Origin: Chryseobacterium taiwanense
GTDB lineage: Bacteria; Bacteroidota; Bacteroidia; Flavobacteriales; Weeksellaceae
Direction: 5' to 3'
Assembly: GCF_000813825.1 (NCBI RefSeq)
Contig: NZ_JWTA01000001.1
Span: forward strand, 124,001 to 188,000
DNA length: 64,000 bases
Shown here: positions 57,782 through 64,000 of the stretch, in pieces
How the letters are laid out: the number at the start of each line of letters is the position of its first letter
How positions within the stretch are numbered: the first letter of the stretch is position 1
Program-made: the position numbers and the translations under genes
Notes under the pieces: model-generated
What the model was told of the DNA's origin: nothing
The model's input: the letters and a program-made list of their open reading frames with translations, nothing else
Database searches by the model: none

Positions 57782-58914
57782 AAAAATTAAATTTTTATCT
57801 GCTGATCATTGCCTTGTTTTCATTAATGTCTTGTAGAACGGATGAATACATTCCGCGTGAAGAAGTTGTGGCAGGTCTTGCACAACCGGAAAATACAGCA
57901 ATCAAAGGATTCTATGTGCTGAACGAAGGAAATATGGGAAGCAACAAATGTACGCTTGATTTCTTTGACTATACAACAGGAACCTATCACCGGAATATTT
58001 ATGCAGAGATCAACCCGACTGTGGTAAAGGAGTTGGGTGATGTAGGAAATGATATTCAGATCTACGGAAGCAAATTGTATGTGGTCGTGAATGTATCCAA
58101 CAAGATTGAGGTTATGGATGCCAAAACTACAAAGCGTATCAAGACCATTCCATTGCAGAATTGCAGATACATGGTGTTCAAAAACGGAAAAATGTATGCA
58201 AGTAGTTATGCGGGTCCGGTTGACATCAATCCTAATGCACCGAAAGGAAAAGTGGTGGAAATCGATACTGTTTCCCTTTCTATACAACGTGAAGTGACGG
58301 TAGGTTATCAGCCGGAAGAAATGGATATTGTGGGGAATCAGTTATTCGTTGCCAATTCCGGAGGGTATATGGTTCCGAATTATGATAAAACTGTTTCTGT
58401 CATCGATCTTACTTCTTTCACCGAAACCAAAAAAATAGACGTTGCCATTAATCTTCACCGTCTTAAAAAAGATAATTACGGAGATCTGTATGTAAGCTCG
58501 AGAGGGGATTATTATACCGTTCCTTCAAGCTTATATTTAGTGGATGCAGCCACCGGAGCAATCAAAAAAGATTTTCATGTCTCTGTAAGTGAAATGACGA
58601 TCGTAAACGACAAGCTGTATTACTACGGAAACGAATTCAATTATAACACCCATACCTACACAAAAACTTTTGGAATTATAGATGTGAAAACGGAACAAAT
58701 CATTTCCAATAAGATTATTGATCAGGAATATGTGGATGCTATAAAATCACCTTACGGAATTGCCGTAAATCCCATTACAGAAGATATTTACCTTACCGAT
58801 GCCAGAAACTATGTGTCGACAGGATATGTCTATTGCTTCGATAAATACGGACATTTTAAATGGAAAACCGAAGGCGGGAATATCCCTGCGCATTTCTCCT
58901 TTTTATACAAATAA
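57778..58914 (+). CDS. btuG: BtuG-like beta-propeller surface lipoprotein
   Basis: This 378-residue protein has a lipoprotein signal LLIIALFSLMSC (Cys near residue 19). Repeated blades such as IKGFYVLNEGNMGSNKCTLDFFDY, VNVSNKIEVMDAKTTKRIKTI, VANSGGYMVPNYDKTVSVIDL and VSSRGDYYTVPSSLYLVD show a seven-bladed YncE/DUF5074 propeller. In Bacteroides, BtuG binds cobalamin very tightly and hands it to BtuB. Gene order and start-stop overlap with the receptor support that role here. Confidence 0.88.
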   Translation: MKKLNFYLLIIALFSLMSCRTDEYIPREEVVAGLAQPENTAIKGFYVLNEGNMGSNKCTLDFFDYTTGTYHRNIYAEINPTVVKELGDVGNDIQIYGSKLYVVVNVSNKIEVMDAKTTKRIKTIPLQNCRYMVFKNGKMYASSYAGPVDINPNAPKGKVVEIDTVSLSIQREVTVGYQPEEMDIVGNQLFVANSGGYMVPNYDKTVSVIDLTSFTETKKIDVAINLHRLKKDNYGDLYVSSRGDYYTVPSSLYLVDAATGAIKKDFHVSVSEMTIVNDKLYYYGNEFNYNTHTYTKTFGIIDVKTEQIISNKIIDQEYVDAIKSPYGIAVNPITEDIYLTDARNYVSTGYVYCFDKYGHFKWKTEGGNIPAHFSFLYK

Positions 58915-58927
58915 CCAGCATTGAAAT

Positions 58928-60127
58928 ATGAAACGAAATACAACAAAATTCTTAAAAATAACTTTTGCTTCACTTGCTTTTGCGAGTGCAGTCGTAGCCT
59001 GTAAAAGTGATAATGATGAAGATGATTCCGAATTTATGGGTCTGAAAGAATCCTATACGATCGACCGTTTTAAAGTATTGAATATAGATCCTAAAGTTGG
59101 CGGAAATTTTACCTGGAGCATCAATGATTCTATTATTTCTCAGGACTCTCAATTAGAATTTATCAGTCCGGTAGTGAAGACTTATCCTCTTACCTTAAAG
59201 ATTGAATCCAACGGAAGTACCAAAACGTACAATTCAAAAATTATCGTTAACCATGAAGCAGGAAATTTCAGTAAATATATTTCTAATGTTTTCGATTTCC
59301 GTCCGGCGGTTGGTCAGTTCATGAATGAAATTCCTGAATATATAAACGGGGATACTTCGGATAAAATGCTTCAAAAAGCTAAAGCTTCTCTGGTAGGAGA
59401 GAACTCTTCTATGATCTCTTTGGGAGGTTTCGGAGGATATGTGACTTTTGGCTTCGATCATACCATTCCGAATATGGAGGGAAGAGATTTTAAAATCCTT
59501 GGAAATGCATTTTGGGGAAATGATGCCAATCAACCCCGTTCAGGATCTTGCGAACCGGGAATCATCATGGTTGCCTATGACCGTAATAAAAATGGAAAGC
59601 CCGATGAAGACGAATGGTACGAAATCGCGGGAAGCGAATATTTTAAAAACACAACTGTAAAAAATTACACCATCACTTATTATAAACCCAATGAAAACAA
59701 AACGCCCGTTCCCGGAAGTGAGTTTTGGCAAACCGATGTAGAATATCTGAAATGGGAAGATAATCTGGGGAATTCAGGATATAAAACGAAGAATACCTTC
59801 CATGCTCAAAGTTACTATCCACAGTGGCTTTCGGGGACTTCTTACGCGCTTACTGGAACAAAACTTCTGAACAATTTTTATGATCAAAGCGGAACGGGCG
59901 CTTATTGGGTTGGGAAATCCTATGATTTCGGATATGCAGACAATGCTCCGAATAATGATGAAGCCTCGAATATTGATATTTCGTGGGCGGTTGACAGAAA
60001 CGGAAAATATGTAAAACTTCCGGGAATTGATTTTGTGAAAGTCTATACAGGAACGAATCAGGAAGCGGGATGGCTGGGCGAAGTTTCTACGGAAGTTGCT
60101 GGAGCTTATGACCTGCATTTTAATTAA
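58928..60127 (+). CDS. Cobalamin-operon surface lipoprotein with PKD-like N-terminus
   Basis: This 399-residue protein has a signal (FASLAFASAVVAC) and a putative lipid Cys followed by an acidic run (DNDEDDSE), the kind of signal that sends lipoproteins to the surface in Bacteroidota. A PKD-like Ig domain (NIDPKVGGNFTWSINDSIISQDSQLEFISP) is followed by a larger region with GGFGGYVTFGFDHTIPN, GNAFWGN and the Ca-site-like DRNKNGKPDEDEWYEIAGSEYF. Similar proteins occur in corrinoid loci of Bacteroidota and may be another B12-binding component. BtuH is a possible counterpart, but I cannot prove it. Confidence 0.7.
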   Translation: MKRNTTKFLKITFASLAFASAVVACKSDNDEDDSEFMGLKESYTIDRFKVLNIDPKVGGNFTWSINDSIISQDSQLEFISPVVKTYPLTLKIESNGSTKTYNSKIIVNHEAGNFSKYISNVFDFRPAVGQFMNEIPEYINGDTSDKMLQKAKASLVGENSSMISLGGFGGYVTFGFDHTIPNMEGRDFKILGNAFWGNDANQPRSGSCEPGIIMVAYDRNKNGKPDEDEWYEIAGSEYFKNTTVKNYTITYYKPNENKTPVPGSEFWQTDVEYLKWEDNLGNSGYKTKNTFHAQSYYPQWLSGTSYALTGTKLLNNFYDQSGTGAYWVGKSYDFGYADNAPNNDEASNIDISWAVDRNGKYVKLPGIDFVKVYTGTNQEAGWLGEVSTEVAGAYDLHFN

Positions 60128-60163
60128 AATTCAACAATCAAAATATTTATAATACCTCAAAAA

Positions 60164-62452
60164 ATGAAAAAGTTTTACCTTTTAACAATACTTTTTCTGT
60201 TCGCATTTTTTACGAATGCCCAGATAAAAGTACAGGGAGTCCCCCGAAATGACATTCAACAGAATTCCGGTAATAAGAATCTGACAGCTAAAAATGCTGC
60301 GACCATCAACTTTTCCGATATCCAGTATTGGGTAGGAACTGGAACCAACGAAGCAGCTTTTGTCGTACAATGGAACGACAGCAAAAATCCTGATGCTTTG
60401 GTTTGGGGATTCAGATGGAACGGAACGGCAACCGGTGAAGATATGCTGAAAGCAATTGCCAGTGCAGATCACCGATTCTTCTCTCTGCTTTATCAGGGAA
60501 CCCAATTTGGAACAGCTATCGGAGGTTTAGGTTTTGATTTAAACGGAACCGGAACCAATGCTCTTTATAAAAGTGGAAATACAACGTACCCTTATTATCC
60601 GGTTGGAGGAATTGTCAATACTACTTCTTACGATTTTGATGATTATACAGCTGCAGATGCTAATGATCACTGGCAATCGGGATGGACAACCAACGGATAT
60701 TGGTCGTATTGGGTAAAAGATCCTACCGATCCGGATTTCGGATATTCGGGAGTTGGGGCAACAGGAAGAACGTTGGTCAACGGTTCTTATGACGTTTGGA
60801 ATTATAATCCGTCATTCAATTCTGAACCTATTGCTACTACTTTTACTCCGGTTTCACCTTATGTGGCTTCAACTAACTTTACAAGTGGATATTTCATGGT
60901 AAATGAAGAATGGTTTGGTCATACCAACGGTTCTGTAAATTTCATCGATAGCAATGGAAATGTAAACTACAGAGTCTACAGCAATGCTAATAACAATCAC
61001 GCTTTTGGTGCAACTACCCAATACGGAACTATTTATGGAGATAAATTTTATTTTATTTCAAAACAAGCAGCAGATGGAGGAGATACGCAATATACTCCTG
61101 GTGGAAGATTAGTTGTTGCCAATGCTCAGACAATGCAGAAAATTGTAGGATTTAATACGATCGGTGGAGGAGACGGAAGATCTTTTGTTGGAGTAAACGA
61201 ACACAAAGGATATATCGGAGCTTCTACAGGAGTTTTTACTTTTGATATAGATAATATGACGGTTGGAACTTTAATTCCTACAACGGGAGGGGGAAGTGCT
61301 TATGCAGGACAGATCGGAAATATGATTAGAACCTCTCAATATGTATTTGCGGTAAAACAGACTACAGGAATTTTGGTCATTAACCCAAATACAGACATGG
61401 TGGTTGCAACGATTGCCGGAGCTTATCATTCAGTGGTTCAGGCGAAGGACGGAAGTGTTTGGGCAATTCAGGATCAGAAGTTGGTAAATATCAATACATC
61501 AACTTTTGTAACGACCACTTACAATATTCCTACGACAAAGTATCTAGGATCTTGGGGAGCTTGGAATGCGGGAAGCTTTACGGCAAGTAATCAGAACAAT
61601 ACCTTATACTGGATCAATTCTGTCAACAGTTTCGTTTCAGGAATTCAGATTGTAAAATTTGATGTAACGAATAAAACCTTTAACGAAAGTTTTGGTGTAC
61701 TTCCAGGACAAACAGGAACGTACAAGCAGATTCCTTACGGAGCAGGATTGAGAGTAAATCCTGTAACTGATGAAATCATTGTGAATACAACAGAAAGCGG
61801 TTACGGAGCACATTATCAGAAAAACTGGATCCATACGTATGACAGTAATACAGGAGCGATCACCAATACAAAATCTTTAAATGATTACTACTGGTTCCCT
61901 GCGATGGCAGTATTCCCGGATAATACATTGCCTACGATTAAGAACACGCTTCCTTCACAAGTAAGTGCTAATTCTGTAACAACAATAGATTTGAAAAACG
62001 AAATTTCCGATACGGATAACTTATCGGCAGCAATCGTGAAAACAGTAAAATCAAACAGTAATTCTAGTATTGTCTCTGCAGTAATTAATGCAAATGACGA
62101 ACTGGTAATCACTCCGCTGGCAAACGGAACATCAGATATTGTTGTAAGTTTTAATTCAAACGGAAAACTGGTTGAAAAAATAATAACAATCGCAACTACA
62201 ACTTCTGTGTTGGCAACTACTGAAGTGAAAAAATTAGAATTCAGCATCTATCCGAATCCGGTGACTGATATTCTGAATATTCATACTCAAGAGAAAGTTT
62301 TAAACATTTCTATGTATGATATGTCTGGTAAATTGGTTAATGTACAGTTCAGCAATGGACAGGTAAAGGTGAGTATGCTTCCTAAAGGAATGTATCTCCT
62401 AGTTGCAAAAACCGATAAAGCAGTCTATCAGCAAAAAGTGATTAAAAACTAA
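60164..62452 (+). CDS. T9SS-sorted secreted protein with DUF5074-like region, cobalamin operon
   Basis: This 762-residue protein has a signal peptide (LLTILFLFAFFTNAQ) and an N-terminal domain with NFSDIQYWVGTGTNEAAFVVQWND, which recurs in cobalamin-associated surface proteins. A propeller-like middle follows (VNEHKGYIGASTGVFTFDIDNMTVGTLI, VVQAKDGSVWAIQDQKLVNINTST, RVNPVTDEIIVNTTESGYG). The last 75 residues form a type IX sorting domain: LEFSIYPNPVTDILNIH, ISMYDMSGKLV, LPKGMYLLVAKTDKAVYQQKVIKN. It is thus exported and attached or released by T9SS. A second propeller in the same operon suggests an extra corrinoid capture protein. Confidence 0.85.
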   Translation: MKKFYLLTILFLFAFFTNAQIKVQGVPRNDIQQNSGNKNLTAKNAATINFSDIQYWVGTGTNEAAFVVQWNDSKNPDALVWGFRWNGTATGEDMLKAIASADHRFFSLLYQGTQFGTAIGGLGFDLNGTGTNALYKSGNTTYPYYPVGGIVNTTSYDFDDYTAADANDHWQSGWTTNGYWSYWVKDPTDPDFGYSGVGATGRTLVNGSYDVWNYNPSFNSEPIATTFTPVSPYVASTNFTSGYFMVNEEWFGHTNGSVNFIDSNGNVNYRVYSNANNNHAFGATTQYGTIYGDKFYFISKQAADGGDTQYTPGGRLVVANAQTMQKIVGFNTIGGGDGRSFVGVNEHKGYIGASTGVFTFDIDNMTVGTLIPTTGGGSAYAGQIGNMIRTSQYVFAVKQTTGILVINPNTDMVVATIAGAYHSVVQAKDGSVWAIQDQKLVNINTSTFVTTTYNIPTTKYLGSWGAWNAGSFTASNQNNTLYWINSVNSFVSGIQIVKFDVTNKTFNESFGVLPGQTGTYKQIPYGAGLRVNPVTDEIIVNTTESGYGAHYQKNWIHTYDSNTGAITNTKSLNDYYWFPAMAVFPDNTLPTIKNTLPSQVSANSVTTIDLKNEISDTDNLSAAIVKTVKSNSNSSIVSAVINANDELVITPLANGTSDIVVSFNSNGKLVEKIITIATTTSVLATTEVKKLEFSIYPNPVTDILNIHTQEKVLNISMYDMSGKLVNVQFSNGQVKVSMLPKGMYLLVAKTDKAVYQQKVIKN

Positions 62453-62482
62453 ATCTTAAGTAGCATATCCTATTTTTTGTTG

Positions 62483-62516
62483 ACCTCCACCTATTGTCTT
62501 TGGTGGAGGTTTTTTA
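62483..62516 (+). terminator. Rho-independent terminator after the cobalamin operon
   Basis: ACCTCCACC and GGTGGAGGT pair around a 10-base loop and are followed by TTTTTT, 31 bases after the stop codon. Confidence 0.9.
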
Positions 62517-62522
62517 TTAAAT

Positions 62523-62662
62523 TAACCACAAAAGATATTTATACAAATACTATCAGAGAGTGAAAGCTCTCAAAAGAATAAAAATTAAAGATTTTTAAAA
62601 GCTTTGGCGTTCTTTTTTAGCTCAATGATAAACGATAAAATCTTTTGTGCCTTTTGTGGTTA
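62523..62662. repeat. Dispersed inverted-repeat element, family B, second copy
   Basis: TAACCACAAAAGAT at 62523 pairs with ATCTTTTGTGCCTTTTGTGG and the following TTA ending at 62662. The middle has AAAGCTCTCAAAA like AAAGCTCACAAAA in the 52034 copy, so the copies are related throughout. It occupies the gap between two convergent genes. Confidence 0.75.
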
Positions 62663-62682
62663 AATAAACAGTTTAAAAAGGT

Positions 62683-63879
62683 TTATTTCTTAAGATTAGG
62701 TAACAATGCCGTGATGATTCCCATTAAGGGTAAAAAAGCACAGATTTTAAAAATATATTCAATACTCGTGTCGTCTGCAACCGCACCCAATACGGCAGAA
62801 CCAATTCCTCCCATTCCAAACATAAACCCAAAGAATAATCCGGCTACCAATCCTATTTTGTTAGGTAAAAGATCCGTGGCAAATACTAGGATGGCAGAAA
62901 ATGCTGAAGCAATAATTAACCCGATGATAACGGCAAAAGCGATTGTCCAGAATAATGAAAGATAGGGTAGGCAAAGCGTAAATGGAGCTGCTCCCAATAT
63001 TGAAATCCAAATGATTTTCTTTCTTCCGTATTTATCGCCTAGTTTTCCTCCTAAAATTGTTCCTATTGCAACGGCTGCAAGAAACATGAATAAATACAAC
63101 TGGGAGTCTTTTACCGAGATGTGAAATTTATCGATCAGGAAGAACGTAAAATAATTCGTCATTGATGCCAGATAAATATATTTCGAAAAAACCAATGCCA
63201 ATAAAATCGTAATTGAAAAAATAACTTTTTTACGGGAAAGATTGATATGGATAATATCACTTGGATGTTTTGCCGATTTTTTAAGACTTAATCTTTCCGC
63301 ATACCAATTTCCTATTCTCCAGAGAACGACTATTCCTATAAATGCAGCGATAGCAAAAAGTCCGACATAGCCTTGACCCAGCGGAAGGATAATTAAAGCC
63401 ACCAATAAAGGTCCAATGGCACTTCCTGAATTTCCACCGACCTGAAAGATCGATTGTGCCAAACCTTTTTGTCCGCCGGAAGCTAACTGAGCAACTCTGG
63501 ATGCTTCAGGATGAAAAATAGACGATCCCATTCCGATTAATCCGACAGCGATTAAAATCACGTAATACTGATGAGCTGCTGCCAACAATAACAAACCTGC
63601 CATAGAGAATCCCATTCCAATAGCCAGTGATCTTGGATTGGGTTTCTTGTCCGTGTAAATTCCGACAAATGGCTGTAGAATTGAAGCCGTGAGTTGGAAT
63701 ACCAATGTAATAATTCCAATCTGAGCAAATGATAAATTAAATTCCCCTTTCATAATCGGGTAGAGGGATGGAATGGTAGATTGGATGAGGTCATTTAAAA
63801 AATGTGAAAAACTGATCATAAATAAAATTGGGTAGACAATTTTAGTTGTGTCAATTGTTTTTGTAGTAATATTTTCCAT
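62683..63879 (-). CDS. MFS transporter, fosmidomycin-resistance (Fsr)-like
   Basis: This 398-residue protein has about 12 hydrophobic spans. The N-terminal SFSHFLNDLIQSTIPSLYPIMKGEFNLSFAQIGIITL is typical of Fsr-type major facilitator proteins. FVGIYTDKKPNPR between helices 2 and 3 is the MFS loop, and IGMGSSIFHPEASRVAQLASGGQKGLAQSIFQVGGNSGSAIGPLL is very conserved in the group. It probably exports a drug or metabolite. I use the ATG at 63879. An ATG-like start at 63897 would put the first codons inside the palindrome at 63891-63915. Confidence 0.9.
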   Translation of the reverse strand: MENITTKTIDTTKIVYPILFMISFSHFLNDLIQSTIPSLYPIMKGEFNLSFAQIGIITLVFQLTASILQPFVGIYTDKKPNPRSLAIGMGFSMAGLLLLAAAHQYYVILIAVGLIGMGSSIFHPEASRVAQLASGGQKGLAQSIFQVGGNSGSAIGPLLVALIILPLGQGYVGLFAIAAFIGIVVLWRIGNWYAERLSLKKSAKHPSDIIHINLSRKKVIFSITILLALVFSKYIYLASMTNYFTFFLIDKFHISVKDSQLYLFMFLAAVAIGTILGGKLGDKYGRKKIIWISILGAAPFTLCLPYLSLFWTIAFAVIIGLIIASAFSAILVFATDLLPNKIGLVAGLFFGFMFGMGGIGSAVLGAVADDTSIEYIFKICAFLPLMGIITALLPNLKK

Positions 63880-63890
63880 AATAAATTTGT

Positions 63891-63915
63891 AATTCATCAG
63901 GTCATCTGATGAATT
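63891..63915. promoter_or_regulatory. Perfect 10-bp inverted repeat before the MFS gene (operator-like)
   Basis: AATTCATCAG, five bases (GTCAT) and CTGATGAATT form a perfect inverted repeat 12 bases before the chosen start. No T-run follows on the minus strand, so it is not a terminator. It looks like the site of a dimeric repressor, perhaps of the GntR kind. Confidence 0.55.
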
Positions 63916-63933
63916 TTGTTAAAAGTTTAATGT

Positions 63934-64000
63934 TTAATAAACCTGGTCAACAATTTGTTGAGCAATAAATGCTGCTTCTTCCGCATTTTGAGTTTCTATA
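63934..64000 (-). CDS. 3' end of an unidentified gene (truncated by window)
   Basis: On the minus strand a frame open to the window edge encodes IETQNAEEAAFIAQQIVDQVY then TAA, with an amphipathic helical pattern typical of a protein C-terminus. Only 21 residues are visible, so no family can be named. It would lie upstream of the MFS gene in the same direction, separated by about 55 bases that include the palindrome. Confidence 0.4.
   Translation of the reverse strand, partial: IETQNAEEAAFIAQQIVDQVY

Noticed and set aside
1..64000. tRNA, rRNA, insertion sequence or prophage
   Set aside because: No CCA-arm or T-loop pattern, no transposase or integrase motifs and no phage structural genes were seen on either strand.

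Overview
The window looks like chromosomal DNA of a Bacteroidota, most likely the family Weeksellaceae (Chryseobacterium-like). The genome is AT-rich. Promoters fit the Bacteroidota form TTG-N18..20-TAnnTTTG rather than the E. coli form. There are two SusC/SusD outer-membrane pairs, a protein with a type IX secretion (T9SS) C-terminal sorting domain, a bacillithiol enzyme (BshC) and a GYDIA-type GHMP kinase. This assignment rests on gene content and signal style; no database search was possible. I saw no tRNA, rRNA, CRISPR array, phage or transposase.

Layout. (1) 1-1560 (+): end of an MBOAT O-acyltransferase and its SGNH-like partner. (2) 1561-20891 (-): a surface-polysaccharide locus with ugd, rfbB, rfbA, a Wzm/Wzt-type ABC exporter, at least nine glycosyltransferases, an AsnB-like amidotransferase, two methyltransferases, a small SDR protein and a polytopic membrane protein. 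A terminator after rfbA splits it into two transcription blocks. (3) 21.0-25.96 kb (+): rimP-nusA-infB with a hairpin leader. (4) 26.2-31.57 kb (+): SusC/SusD/lipoprotein operon. (5) 31.6-41.4 kb: putative porin, bshC, a four-LysM protein with a periplasmic-binding-like domain, fabD, GHMP kinase, pckA, and aroQ on the minus strand. (6) 41.6-46.37 kb (+): a second SusC/SusD pair behind a SAM-I (S-box) riboswitch. (7) 46.43-49.2 kb: an unusual array of short palindromes with 21-bp spacing, then a Fur-family regulator and a CPC-type metal ATPase that share the same palindromic operator at the same distance from their -7 elements. (8) 49.4-55.1 kb (+): a probable copper-handling region with two CxGKC mini-proteins, YHS lipoprotein, SCO1, exported SOD, MbnP/MbnH and a barrel protein with a Cys-rich N-terminus. 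(9) 55.46-62.5 kb (+): cobalamin riboswitch, BtuB-like receptor, BtuG-like propeller, a surface lipoprotein and a T9SS cargo protein. (10) 62.7-64.0 kb (-): Fsr-like MFS transporter and the tail of another gene.

Most of the non-coding DNA is structured: several families of long imperfect inverted repeats, two riboswitches, terminators, and two small sequence duplications (the 3' end of aroQ, and part of the barrel gene). The strongest candidates for something undescribed are the 21-bp-phased palindrome array at 46.43-46.66 kb, the combined copper region, and the SAM-riboswitch-controlled SusCD system.
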